Positions 54,548 through 63,936 of a stretch of 64,000 nucleotides of DNA are shown one piece after another (the first letter of the stretch is position 1; each line of letters begins with the position of its first letter). The notes under the pieces are model-generated. The model saw only the letters and a program-made list of their open reading frames with translations, was not told the origin of the DNA and ran no database searches. A program made the translations under genes and the position numbers. The DNA is from Streptomyces sp. NBC_00457 (lineage in GTDB: Bacteria > Actinomycetota > Actinomycetes > Streptomycetales > Streptomycetaceae): contig NZ_CP107905.1 in assembly GCF_036014015.1 (NCBI RefSeq), positions 10,292,001 to 10,356,000 on the forward strand. Direction: 5' to 3'.

Positions 54548-54889
54548 TGGTTGCGAAGGGTGAATGCTTGGCAGGTGTTCCGAACCCGGTGTGGGGCTGC
54601 TGGAAGGCTGCGTTGGAGTCGGCGGCTTCGCGCTGTTCCGCCAGTCTTGCCGGGCTGCACCGGGGGGAGTCGATATTCCTCCCGGGACTGAAGGGCCGGT
54701 GCGCCGCGCTCGACGTACTCCTGGGAGCCGAATCCGACACGTCCTCTGGCACAGCCACCATGCTTTGCCCTTACGCCACCGGGAGAAGCTGCCTGCCTGG
54801 GGCAACGGGCGCGGTGCACCTATACGGAGCGGCAGGGCCATCGGTACGCCTTTGACAACCACCCGCGCCACCAATGAGGGAGAGCGGAC
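54548..54889. other. 342-bp stretch without a supported gene
   Basis: Frames here look like degraded sequence. I recognise no homology. The region should contain the promoter of the aldehyde oxidase operon, but no clear motif is visible. Confidence 0.4.
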
Positions 54890-55513
54890 ATGTCCACCGA
54901 ACGTCCCTTCCAAGCCATGACTTTCGCCAGCGAGTCCTCGGTGCCGCCCACCCGGCGTACCTTCATCGCCACGACCACCGCTGTAGGAGGAGCCGCCGTG
55001 GTCGGCGGCCTGGTCGCGGGGCCGCCCGCGCTCGCCGCCGAGACGCCGCCCGGCAGCAGTATCTCCTTGACGGTCAACGGAGTCCGTCGCACCGTCACGG
55101 TCGACAACCGCACCTCGCTGCTGGATCTGCTGCGCGAGCATCTCGACCTGACCGGCTCGAAAAAGGGCTGCAACGCCGGTGCCTGCGGCGCCTGTACGGT
55201 CCTGGTCGACGGGCGACGGGTCAATTCCTGTCTGACGCTGGCGGTGCGGCTGGAGGGTGCCGAGGTCACCACGATCGAGGGTCTGGAGAAGGGCGACCGG
55301 CTCCACCCGCTCCAGCAGGCGTTCATCGACCAGGACGCCTTCCAGTGCGGCTTCTGCACGCCGGGGCAGATCGTGTCCGGCGTCGGGTGCATCCAGGAGG
55401 GTCACACCGGCTCGCCGGAGGAGATCCGGGAGTGGATGAGCGGCAACCTCTGCCGGTGCGGCTGCTACGTGAAGATCGAGCGGGCGGTCGAGCAGGCTGC
55501 CGGCCGGAAATGA
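54890..55513 (+). CDS. paoA: Periplasmic aldehyde oxidase [2Fe-2S] subunit, Tat-exported (PaoA-like)
   Basis: This 207-residue protein has a twin-arginine signal (TRRTFIATTTAVGGAAVVGG, cleavage about residue 48, AALA-like). Two [2Fe-2S] domains follow: plant-type CNAGACGACTVLVDG with CLTL, then CGFCTPGQIVSG and CRCGCYVKI. This matches E. coli PaoA in size and order, in the xanthine-oxidase family. The Tat signal on the iron-sulfur subunit implies that the assembled complex is exported. Confidence 0.92.
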   Translation: MSTERPFQAMTFASESSVPPTRRTFIATTTAVGGAAVVGGLVAGPPALAAETPPGSSISLTVNGVRRTVTVDNRTSLLDLLREHLDLTGSKKGCNAGACGACTVLVDGRRVNSCLTLAVRLEGAEVTTIEGLEKGDRLHPLQQAFIDQDAFQCGFCTPGQIVSGVGCIQEGHTGSPEEIREWMSGNLCRCGCYVKIERAVEQAAGRK

Positions 55514-55525
55514 GGGCAGAACTCC

Positions 55526-56506
55526 ATGCACCCCTTCACCTATACCAAGGCCGCGGACACGCGAGAGGCCCTCAACGCCGCTCGGCGCGGCGGGCGTTAC
55601 ATCGCGGGCGGCACCACCCTCGTCGACCTGATGCGGGAGACCGTCGAACGGCCCAGCTCGCTTGTCGACATCAGTGCCCTGCCGCTGCGCGAGGTCACCG
55701 TCACCAAGAGCGGGGGGCTGCGCATCGGCGCCCTGGTGACCATGGCCGAGGCCGCCGCCCATCCCAAGGTGCGCACCCTGTATCCCGTCATCTCGCAGGC
55801 GCTGGAGCTGAGTGCTTCGGCTCAGTTGCGGAACATGGCGACCATCGGCGGCAACATCATGCAGCGCACCCGGTGCACGTACTTCCGGGATGTGACGGCC
55901 GACTGCAACAAGCGTGAGCCTGGCTCGGGTTGCGCCGCGCTGCACGGCTTCAACCGCGCGCACGCGATCCTCGGCACTTCCGGCGAGTGCGTGGCGACCC
56001 ACCCGTCCGACGTGGCCGTGGCCTTCGCGGCGCTGGAGGCGACCGTGCATTTGCTGGGTCCGGACGGGGAGCGTCGAGTCCCCTTCGCCGACTTCCTGCT
56101 GCGGCCGGGCAGCACCCCGCAGCGAGAACAGGCCGTCAGACAAGGTGAGTTGATCACGGCGGTCGAGATCCCGGCGCTTCCACGCCCGCTGAGGTCCGGC
56201 TATCTGAAGGTGCGCGACCGTCAGTCGTACGAGTTCGCGCTCACCTCGGCCGCCGTCGCACTGCATGTGCGCGGTGGCGTGATCCAGGAGGCGAAGGTGG
56301 CCGCCGGGGGAGTGGGCACGGTGCCGTGGAAGCTGCCCGCCGTCGAGCTGCATCTCGTGGGTGAGCGTTCCTCGGAGTCGTTGTGGGCGGCCGCCGCGGA
56401 GCGAGCCGCCGAGGGGGCCCGCCCCCTCACGCACAACGGCTTCAAGGCCGAGCTGCTTAAACGCACCGTCGAACGCCAGCTGCGCACCGTAGGAGGCACC
56501 AAGTGA
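55526..56506 (+). CDS. paoB: Aldehyde oxidase FAD-binding subunit (PaoB-like)
   Basis: This 326-residue protein has the FAD-binding YIAGGTTLVDLMRETVERP and ATIGGNIMQRTRCTYF. It also has a cysteine insert, RCTYFRDVTADCNKREPGSGC, like the extra [4Fe-4S] site of E. coli PaoB. It passes electrons between the iron-sulfur and FAD centres. It is 12 nt after the PaoA-like gene and overlaps the next. Confidence 0.9.
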   Translation: MHPFTYTKAADTREALNAARRGGRYIAGGTTLVDLMRETVERPSSLVDISALPLREVTVTKSGGLRIGALVTMAEAAAHPKVRTLYPVISQALELSASAQLRNMATIGGNIMQRTRCTYFRDVTADCNKREPGSGCAALHGFNRAHAILGTSGECVATHPSDVAVAFAALEATVHLLGPDGERRVPFADFLLRPGSTPQREQAVRQGELITAVEIPALPRPLRSGYLKVRDRQSYEFALTSAAVALHVRGGVIQEAKVAAGGVGTVPWKLPAVELHLVGERSSESLWAAAAERAAEGARPLTHNGFKAELLKRTVERQLRTVGGTK

Positions 56507-58689
56507 GCCAGCCACAGGCAGCGGTCGGTGCGGCGGTGCCCCGGGTCGACGCACGGCTGAGGGTGACCGGGCAAGCGAAGTACGCCGCCGACAACAGCCC
56601 CGACGGGGTCGTGCACGCGGTCATCGTCGACAGCAGCGTCGGCCGGGGCCGTGTCACCGGCGTCGACAGCCGCGCCGCCGAAGCCCAGACCGGCGTCCTG
56701 AAGGTGATCAGTCACCTCAACGCGCCCAAGATGCCGCCCGTACAAGGGGGATTCCCGCCGGGGCGGCCGCTGCGCGCCTTCCAGGACGACCGCATCCGGT
56801 TCTTCGGGCAGCCCGTCGCGGTCGTGGTGGCGACCACGCTGGAGACCGCCCAGCACGCCGCGAGCTTGGTGGAGGTCTCCTACGACGCCGAGCCCGTCTC
56901 GACCGACATCAGCGTCGCCGAACCCGCCGACGACCCGGAGACCTATGCACGCGGCGACGCCGACGAAGCGTTGGAATCCGCCCCGGTCCGGCTGGACCTG
57001 ACGTACCGGATGGCCCGCAACCACCACAACCCGATAGAGCCGGCCGCCACCGTCGCCCGCTGGGACGGTGACCAGCTGACCGTCTGGGACAAGACCCAGA
57101 ACGTGCAAGGCGCCATGCGCACCCTGTCCGGTGAGTTCGGCATCCCGCCGGGCAACGTCCGCGTCATCTCGCCGTTCGTCGGCGGCGCCTTCGGCAGCGC
57201 CGCCCGCGCCTGGGTGCACGTCGTCATCGCGGCCCTGGCCGCCCGCGAAGTGAAACGCCCCGTGAAACTCGTACTCACCCGCAGGCAGTTGTACTTCGGC
57301 GTGGGGTGCCGGCCCGCATACGAGTACGAACTGAGCCTTGGCGGCAACCGGCAAGGCCGGCTGACAGCGTCGGCACACGACGTTCGCACCGAGAGCTCCC
57401 GCTACGAAACGCACAGCGAGCACGTTCTCGGTCCCGGCCAGATGCTCTACAGCACGCCCAACGTCCGCCAGGCGTATCACCATGTCCCGCTGGACGTGAG
57501 CACCCCGTGGTTCATGCGCGGTCCCGGCTACGCCAGCGGCGCCTACTGCGTCGAGACGGCGATGGACGAACTCGCCCACGAACTGGGCCTGGACCCGATC
57601 GAGCTGCGGCTGCGCAACGAACCCGCCGCCGACGAGTCCACCAATCTGCCGTTCTCCACCCGCCGCCTGCGCGAGTGCTACCGCGCGGGCGCCCGCGAGT
57701 TCGGCTGGCACCGGCGCAACCCCAAGCCCCGCTCGACGCGTGACGGCGACTGGCTCATCGGTATGGGCATGGCCGCCGGTGTCTACGACACCCAGCGCAG
57801 CCAGGCCCAGGCCTCGGTCAGGCTGGATGCCGCCGGCACCGCCCTGGTGCAGTCCTCGACCAGCGACATGGGCCCCGGCACGGCCACGTCCATGACCCAG
57901 GTCGCCGCCGATGCCCTCGGTCTGACCATGCGTCAGGTGACCTTTCGGCTCGGCGACTCCCTCATGCCCCCGGCCCCCGTCCACGCCGGTTCGCAGACCA
58001 TGGCCAGTGTCGGATCCGCCGTCCAGGACGGCTGCGACAAGGTGCGCAAGCAGGCCATCACGCTCGCGGTCGAGGACGAGGACTCACCGCTGCACGGCGT
58101 CGACCCCGCCGATGTGGTGGTACGCGGCGGCCGGCTGTACGTGAGCAACGACCCCGTACGCGGGGAGACGTACCAGCGGCTGCTGGCCCGCAACGACCTC
58201 ACCCACCTCGAAGGGATGGGCTCGTACGCCGGGGCGCCGGAATCGGAGAAGTTCTCCTTCTACGCCTACGCCGCGACCTTCGCCGAGGTGGCCGTCGACG
58301 CCCGCCTCGGCCTGGTACGGGTCCGGCGCATGGTCGGCGTGTACGACGCCGCCCGGATCATCAACCCGAGGCTCGCCGACAGCCAGGCCATCGGGGCCAT
58401 GACCGGCGGTATCGGTCATGCCCTCCTGGAGCACACGGTCACCGACCACCGAGACGGCCGGATCGTCAACGCCAATCTCGCCGACTACCTCGTGCCGACC
58501 CACGCGGACATGCCCGACATGAAGGCGATCTACATCGAGGGGGAGGACTACGAGGCCGACCCGATCGGCGTCAAGGGACTCGGCGAGATCGTCATCGTCG
58601 GAGTGGCGCCCGCCATCGCCAACGCGGTCTTCAACGCCACCGGCCGCCGGATCCGCGAGCTGCCCATCACCGCCGAAGCACTGCTCTGA
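56503..58689 (+). CDS. paoC: Aldehyde oxidase molybdenum-cofactor subunit (PaoC-like)
   Basis: This 728-residue catalytic subunit of the xanthine-oxidase family has RVTGQAKYAADN, FFGQPVAVVVATTLETAQ, GGAFGSAARAWVHV, WFMRGPGYASGAYCVETAMDELAHEL and the catalytic Glu in GVKGLGEIVIVG near residue 705. It hydroxylates aldehydes (possibly aromatic) to acids with water and molybdenum. It completes the heterotrimer and overlaps the PaoB-like gene (GTGA). Confidence 0.93.
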   Translation: MSQPQAAVGAAVPRVDARLRVTGQAKYAADNSPDGVVHAVIVDSSVGRGRVTGVDSRAAEAQTGVLKVISHLNAPKMPPVQGGFPPGRPLRAFQDDRIRFFGQPVAVVVATTLETAQHAASLVEVSYDAEPVSTDISVAEPADDPETYARGDADEALESAPVRLDLTYRMARNHHNPIEPAATVARWDGDQLTVWDKTQNVQGAMRTLSGEFGIPPGNVRVISPFVGGAFGSAARAWVHVVIAALAAREVKRPVKLVLTRRQLYFGVGCRPAYEYELSLGGNRQGRLTASAHDVRTESSRYETHSEHVLGPGQMLYSTPNVRQAYHHVPLDVSTPWFMRGPGYASGAYCVETAMDELAHELGLDPIELRLRNEPAADESTNLPFSTRRLRECYRAGAREFGWHRRNPKPRSTRDGDWLIGMGMAAGVYDTQRSQAQASVRLDAAGTALVQSSTSDMGPGTATSMTQVAADALGLTMRQVTFRLGDSLMPPAPVHAGSQTMASVGSAVQDGCDKVRKQAITLAVEDEDSPLHGVDPADVVVRGGRLYVSNDPVRGETYQRLLARNDLTHLEGMGSYAGAPESEKFSFYAYAATFAEVAVDARLGLVRVRRMVGVYDAARIINPRLADSQAIGAMTGGIGHALLEHTVTDHRDGRIVNANLADYLVPTHADMPDMKAIYIEGEDYEADPIGVKGLGEIVIVGVAPAIANAVFNATGRRIRELPITAEALL

Positions 58690-58843
58690 GCACCCGGGCG
58701 GCCGGTCGGCCCATCAGGGCGCTCCCACCAGCGCCCGGCGGCCTTGCGCCACACCGCCGGGCACCAGGGCCGCCGCTGTGTCCTCCTCCCCCCGAGGGCC
58801 GGCGGCGGTCCCCTGAAGTCACCCAACTCAAGGAAAGCCCGCC

Positions 58844-59986
58844 ATGCTGAACATCGCGGACACATTGCACCGTTGGTGCCGCGAGGTCCGCCCCTTCGCC
58901 CTCGCCACCGTCGTCCACGTCAGCGGCAGTGCGCCTCTGCCCGTCGGCACCGCCCTGGCCGTCGACACGGACGGCACCGCGGTCGGCAGCATCTCCGGCG
59001 GCTGTGTCGAAGCGGCGGTCTACGAGCTGTGCCGACACGTCCTGGCACACGGCGGCCCGCCCGCCCGCGCCGGCTTCGGCTACTCCGACGACGATGCCTT
59101 CGCCGTCGGCCTGACCTGCGGCGGCGAGATCGAGGTGCTGGTCCAGTGCGTGGAACCCGCTGCCGAGCCCCACCTCGTCGCCGCCCTCGAAGCCGTGCTC
59201 GCGGGGCGCCCCACAGCCGTGGCCCACATCGTCGACGGCCCCGACGAACTCGTCGGCCATACGCTCCACGTCCCTGGCGAGGGGCCCCACGACGGCACGC
59301 TCGGCTCCGGGAGCGACTACCGGCAGGTCGTGGCGCAATCCCGTGCGCTGCTGCGAGTGGGCCGCACAGCCCGCATCGAAGTGGGTGGCGACACCGCCAC
59401 CTGCCCCCGGAACCTGACCGTCCTCGTCCACACCCACGCATCCCGCCCCCGCATGCTGATCTTCGGCGCCGTCGACTTCGCCGCCGCCCTCAGCCAGGCC
59501 GGCCGCTTCCTCGGCTACCGGGTCACCGTCTGCGACGCCCGCCCCGTCTTCACCACGCGGGCCCGCTTCCCGTACGCCGACGAGATCGTCACCGACTGGC
59601 CCCACCGCTACCTCGCGGCCACCGAGACCGACGCCCGCACCGCCGTCTGCGTCCTGACCCACGACGCCAAGTTCGACATCCCCCTGCTGCGTCTGGCGCT
59701 GACCCTTCCCGTCGGCTACGTCGGCGCGATGGGCTCGCGACGCACTCACGAGCACCGCATCGACCTGCTCCGGGAAGCCGGCATCTCCCAGGACCAATTG
59801 GCCCGGCTGCGCTCACCGATCGGCCTGGACCTCGGTGCCCGTACTCCCGAGGAGACAGCCATATCCATCACCGCGGAGATCATCGCCCACGCCAACCGCG
59901 GCACGGGCCTGCCCCTGTCGCACGGCACCGGCCCCATCCACCGTCCCGCGCAGCCCCTGCCCGACCTGGTGGCGCCGACGCCGTAA
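58844..59986 (+). CDS. XdhC/PaoD-type molybdenum-cofactor maturation factor
   Basis: This 380-residue protein has the XdhC/CoxI N-terminal domain (RPFALATVVHVSGSAPLPVG, GSISGGCVEAAVYEL) and a C-terminal Rossmann domain (YVGAMGSRRTHEHRIDLL, SPIGLDLGARTPEETAISI). It binds and sulfurates or inserts the molybdenum cofactor into the neighbouring oxidase. Its position directly after the large subunit fits PaoD. Confidence 0.93.
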   Translation: MLNIADTLHRWCREVRPFALATVVHVSGSAPLPVGTALAVDTDGTAVGSISGGCVEAAVYELCRHVLAHGGPPARAGFGYSDDDAFAVGLTCGGEIEVLVQCVEPAAEPHLVAALEAVLAGRPTAVAHIVDGPDELVGHTLHVPGEGPHDGTLGSGSDYRQVVAQSRALLRVGRTARIEVGGDTATCPRNLTVLVHTHASRPRMLIFGAVDFAAALSQAGRFLGYRVTVCDARPVFTTRARFPYADEIVTDWPHRYLAATETDARTAVCVLTHDAKFDIPLLRLALTLPVGYVGAMGSRRTHEHRIDLLREAGISQDQLARLRSPIGLDLGARTPEETAISITAEIIAHANRGTGLPLSHGTGPIHRPAQPLPDLVAPTP

Positions 59987-60157
59987 CCCCCAGACAGACG
60001 CCGACCGGCGGTGCGACGCGCATCGGCACCCACGCCCACGCCGGGAGGGGGCGGATGGGAACTACGAGGCCGATCTCCGACGGCTTTGTCCAAGACGTCG
60101 ACCACGCAAGCATGGGGCGTCCCCGCCGGATGGCTCGGGAGTCTTGGCGTGGACCAG

Positions 60158-60823
60158 TCATGCGACGGGGTGGGCGTGGCCGGTCTGGTAGGCGATCACG
60201 ACGAGTTGGGCGCGGTCCCGGGCGCCGAGCTTGGTCATGATGCGGTTCACGTGGGTCTTGGCGGTCGAGGGCGAGATGTGGAGCTGTTCGGCGATGGCGT
60301 CGTTGGAGAGGCCCGTGGCCACAAGGACGAGTACTTGGCGCTCGCGGTCGGTCAGGGCCGTCAGCTCCCGGGGCGGAGTGCCCGTCCTGTCGGGTGAGGC
60401 GAGGTAGTGCGCGATGAGTGTCCTGGTCGCCCTGGGTGACAGCAGCGCCTCTCCCCGGGCGACCAGCCGGATGGCGTCGAGGAGGTAGGAGAGCTCCACG
60501 CTCTTTCCGAGGAACCCGCTGGCCCCGGCACGCAGCGCGTGGAAGACGTGCTCGTCGGCTTCGAAGGTCGTCAGGATCAGCACCCGGACGCCCACGAGGT
60601 CCGCGTCCGCCGAGATGGCGCGCGTGGCGGCGAGGCCGTCCATGTCCGGCATCCGGATGTCCATCAGCACGACGTCGGCACGGCTGCTGCGGGCCAGCGC
60701 GACCGCCTCTTCGCCCGTCGCCGCCTCTCCGACGACCTCCAGGTCCGGCTCCGACTCGATGAGCATGCGGAAGCTGGCGCGGACGAGGGCCTGGTCGTCG
60801 GCGAGCAGAACGCGGATGCTCAT
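60158..60823 (-). CDS. NarL/LuxR-type response regulator
   Basis: This 221-residue protein has the receiver (ADDQALVR, phospho-Asp in VLMDIRMPDMDG, Thr in LILTTFE and Lys in GFLGKSVE) and a LuxR HTH (LTDRERQVLVLVATGLSNDAIAEQ). It overlaps the sensor-kinase stop by 4 nt and is the output of that pair. The probable target is the ABC exporter next door. Confidence 0.95.
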   Translation of the reverse strand: MSIRVLLADDQALVRASFRMLIESEPDLEVVGEAATGEEAVALARSSRADVVLMDIRMPDMDGLAATRAISADADLVGVRVLILTTFEADEHVFHALRAGASGFLGKSVELSYLLDAIRLVARGEALLSPRATRTLIAHYLASPDRTGTPPRELTALTDRERQVLVLVATGLSNDAIAEQLHISPSTAKTHVNRIMTKLGARDRAQLVVIAYQTGHAHPVA

Positions 60824-62091
60824 CCCTGCCTCCCCTCGGCGGCGGTCGCAGGCAGGGTCGTGGCCGGTCGGTCCGACGTGCGAGTGTCGGTCGGTGGTCC
60901 GGCCGTAGGCAGCGGTAGGCGCACAGCGAGACGAAAACGACCGTCGGCGTCCGCACCGGCATGGAGGCTGCCGCCGACCGCCTGGGCGCGCTCGCGCATG
61001 CCCGTCAGCCCATGTCCGGTGCCCGTCGCGGCCGACGCCGGATTCGGGCCGGAGTCCAGTGGGTTGGTGATGCGGATGCGCAGTTCGTCGGGTCCGTAGT
61101 CGACGAGCAGGTCCGCCTCGGCGGCCGCGCCGTGCTTGTGCGCGTTGGTAAGACCCTCCTGGACGACGCGGTAGGCGGCCAGGTCGATGGCGGTCGGCAG
61201 GGGACGCGGGTGGCCGGCCTGCCGCTGGCGGACGCTCAGCCCGGCGGCGGTCAGCGATTCGAGGAGCCCGCCGAGGCGGGACAGGCCGGGCACGGGTTCG
61301 ATCGGCTGCGTCTCGTCCGTCGTCTCGTCACCGGACTGGCGCAGTACGTGCAGCAGCGGGCCCAGTTCGTCCAGGACCGTTCGGCCGGCCTCACGAATGT
61401 GACCGAGCGCCACCTCGGCCTGATCCGGCCGGCCCCGCAGGAAGTGACCGGCGACCCCTGCCTGAATGGTGATCAGGGCGATGTGGTGGGCGATCACGTC
61501 GTGGAGCTCCCGCGCTATGCGCAGCCGCTCCTCGGCGACCCGGCGGCGGGCCTCTTCCTCCTTGGTCGCCTCCGCCCGCAGCGCTCGCTCCTCCATCGCG
61601 GCGGCGTAGGCGTGCCAGGTGCGTACGGTGGCCCCGACGGCGGCGAACATCCCGGTCCAGGCGAACACGGCGCCGGCCTCCGGGCCGGCGGCCGAATCCG
61701 TCGCATAGGTGATGACCGCGTACAGGGAGAGGGCCGTGCCCGAGACGGCGATCAAGGCGGTCCGCCGGCGGACCGTTCGGGCCACGGTGTAGACCGCGAT
61801 CAACGCGGCGATCTTCAGCACCCGTGACGGGTACGACGCGAGGACGGTGAAGGCCACCTCCCCGAGCACTGTCAGCGCCAGGACGGGCAGCGGCGCGCGG
61901 CGGCGGGCCAGCAGAAGCAGGAACGCGGCCGCCGCGGCGACGGCGTCGGCGCCCGACGGCCGTACGCCGTCGGGCCACCGTCCGAACAGCAGGGGGAGCA
62001 GGCCGATACCGCCCACGAGCGTGGCGAGGGCGGCGTCCAGCATGCGCGGGTGAGCGCCGGTGACCCGTTGCAGCGACGCCGGTCCGATCAC
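60820..62091 (-). CDS. DesK-type sensor histidine kinase
   Basis: This 423-residue protein starts at GTG and has four to five membrane segments in the first 165 residues (ALATLVGGIGLLPLLFG to VFAWTGMFAAVGATV). A coiled coil follows (EERALRAEATKEEEARRRVA), then the HisKA_3 phospho-site ARELHDVIAHHIALI, and an ATPase with AYRVVQEGLTNAHKHG and GHGLTGMRERAQAVGG. Such kinases often sense membrane state or antibiotics and control an adjacent exporter. Confidence 0.94.
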   Translation of the reverse strand: MIGPASLQRVTGAHPRMLDAALATLVGGIGLLPLLFGRWPDGVRPSGADAVAAAAAFLLLLARRRAPLPVLALTVLGEVAFTVLASYPSRVLKIAALIAVYTVARTVRRRTALIAVSGTALSLYAVITYATDSAAGPEAGAVFAWTGMFAAVGATVRTWHAYAAAMEERALRAEATKEEEARRRVAEERLRIARELHDVIAHHIALITIQAGVAGHFLRGRPDQAEVALGHIREAGRTVLDELGPLLHVLRQSGDETTDETQPIEPVPGLSRLGGLLESLTAAGLSVRQRQAGHPRPLPTAIDLAAYRVVQEGLTNAHKHGAAAEADLLVDYGPDELRIRITNPLDSGPNPASAATGTGHGLTGMRERAQAVGGSLHAGADADGRFRLAVRLPLPTAGPPTDTRTSDRPATTLPATAAEGRQG

Positions 62092-62155
62092 GGCTTCACC
62101 GTTCCTTAGTGCAAGGCGTACGTGCGGGTCGACGCAGTGCCCACGGCGACCGGGG

Positions 62156-63001
62156 TCACGCGTCGCGTCGCTTGAACAGTACGGCCGCGCCGGCCAGGAG
62201 CACGACGATGTAGGCGGCGAACACCGCGAGCCCGGACCCGGGTGACAGCGAGTCGCCGGCCGTCCGCACCGTCATGACCGCGTTCGCGGCGTTCGACGGC
62301 AGGTACGGGCCGATGGCGTCGTTCCAGCTGCTCGGCAGCAGCTGGATCAGGCCGGGCACCACGAACAGTGAGCCCACCACGAGGGTGATCGCTCCGGCGG
62401 TGTTGCGCAGCAGGACGCCGACCGCCAGTCCGATCAGCCCGGCTCCGGTGAGGTAGACCGCCGCGCCGACAAGCGCCCGGAACACCCCTGGATCGGACAG
62501 CGCTGTGGTCTCCAGACCGCGGGAGGACAGGACCGACTGACCGGCCAGGAAGGCCCCCAGGACCGCGACGAACATGAGCACGAAGCTCACCGTGGCGAAG
62601 ACGGTCACCTTGCCCCACAGCACCGGCAGGCGCGAGGGGACCGCGGCCAGCGTGGCGCGGATGGATCCGGTGGCGTATTCGCCGGCGCTCATCAGCACCC
62701 CGAGCACCGCGACGGCCAGCGCGGCGAGCATCACGCCGCCCAGGCTGATCGAGGTCGGGTCACCGAAATCATCCTCTCCGGGGCCCTCTCCCGAACCGAC
62801 CACACTGCTGAACAGCAGCCCGAAGCCGATGACCAGGGCCACGGTGATCGCCAGCGTGTAGAGCGTCGATCGGAGCGACCGCAGCTTGATCCATTCCATG
62901 TGGACGACCCGCGGAAAGGTGACCTGCTGACCGCCCGCATGCCGACCGGCGGTCCCGGTCGTCTTCTGTGCGTCCTGGGTGTCGAGGGCGGTAGTGCTCA
63001 T
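62156..63001 (-). CDS. ABC-2-type transporter permease
   Basis: This 281-residue protein has six hydrophobic segments, with the first after HMEWIKLRSLRSTLYTLAITVAL. The cytosolic start HMEWIKLRS is typical of streptomycete ABC-2 permeases. It overlaps the ATP-binding gene by 4 nt and works as its membrane partner. Confidence 0.92.
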   Translation of the reverse strand: MSTTALDTQDAQKTTGTAGRHAGGQQVTFPRVVHMEWIKLRSLRSTLYTLAITVALVIGFGLLFSSVVGSGEGPGEDDFGDPTSISLGGVMLAALAVAVLGVLMSAGEYATGSIRATLAAVPSRLPVLWGKVTVFATVSFVLMFVAVLGAFLAGQSVLSSRGLETTALSDPGVFRALVGAAVYLTGAGLIGLAVGVLLRNTAGAITLVVGSLFVVPGLIQLLPSSWNDAIGPYLPSNAANAVMTVRTAGDSLSPGSGLAVFAAYIVVLLAGAAVLFKRRDA

Positions 63002-63936
63002 CGGCTCGTCCTTCCGGCGGTGGCGAACTCGGCGGTGGTGGCGTGGTATTCGACGGAGTCGCGGGTCAGCTCCATGAACGCCTCCTCCAGCGACGCCTCC
63101 TGAACGAACAACTCGTGCAGCACCAGCCCGGCGGCCGCGGCGCGTTCGCCGATCTCGGCGGCCTCCAGCCCCTGGACGTCCAGCACGCCGGGCCGGCTGC
63201 TGCTGACCGAGACGCCGTCACCGACCAGAAGGTCACGCAGGGACGCGGCCTGCGGCGACTGCACCCGTACGCTCCGGCCGGCGGACTGGGCGATGAAGTC
63301 GGCGAGCGGGCCCGCGGACAGCAGCCGCCCGCGCCCGATCACGATGAGGTCCTCTGCGATCAACGCCATCTCGGTCATCAGGTGGGAGGAGACGAAGACG
63401 GTCCGCCCCTGGTCCGCGAGGTCCTTCAGGAGGTTGCGGATCCACAGCACGCCTTCGGGGTCGAGGCCGTTGACCGGCTCGTCCAGCATGACGATGTGCG
63501 GATCGCCGAGCAGCGCCGAGGCGATGCCCAGCCGCTGCCCCATGCCCAGCGAGAAGCCGCCCGCCCGCTTGCGGGCCACCTCCGTCAGGCCGACCATGTC
63601 GATCACTTCCAGCACCCGCTGCCTGCCGATGCCATTGCTCGCCGCCAGCGCGAGCAGGTGGTTGTACGCCGAGCGTCCAGGGTGGATCGCCTTCGCCTCC
63701 AGCAGCGCCCCGATCTCCCGCAGCGGGGCCTTGTGCTGCTCGTAGGAGCGGCCGTTGACGCGGACGGTTCCGGACGTCGGCCGGTCCAGCCCCATGACCA
63801 TCCGCATCGTCGTCGACTTGCCCGCCCCGTTGGGCCCGAGAAATCCGGTCACCACTCCAGGGCGCACGGTGAAGCTCAATGTGTCGACCGCAAGCTTGTC
63901 CCCGTACCTCTTACTGAGGTCGTTCACCTCGATCAC
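62998..63936 (-). CDS. ABC transporter ATP-binding protein
   Basis: This 312-residue ATPase has Walker A GPNGAGKSTTMR, signature FSLGMGQRLGIASAL and Walker B IVMLDEPVNGLDPEG with switch His in VSSHLMTEMAL. A C-terminal domain follows, as in DrrA/NatA-like exporters. It is first in the minus-strand unit of ATPase, permease, kinase and regulator. The remaining 64 bases to the window end carry no visible gene. Confidence 0.94.
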   Translation of the reverse strand: MIEVNDLSKRYGDKLAVDTLSFTVRPGVVTGFLGPNGAGKSTTMRMVMGLDRPTSGTVRVNGRSYEQHKAPLREIGALLEAKAIHPGRSAYNHLLALAASNGIGRQRVLEVIDMVGLTEVARKRAGGFSLGMGQRLGIASALLGDPHIVMLDEPVNGLDPEGVLWIRNLLKDLADQGRTVFVSSHLMTEMALIAEDLIVIGRGRLLSAGPLADFIAQSAGRSVRVQSPQAASLRDLLVGDGVSVSSSRPGVLDVQGLEAAEIGERAAAAGLVLHELFVQEASLEEAFMELTRDSVEYHATTAEFATAGRTSR

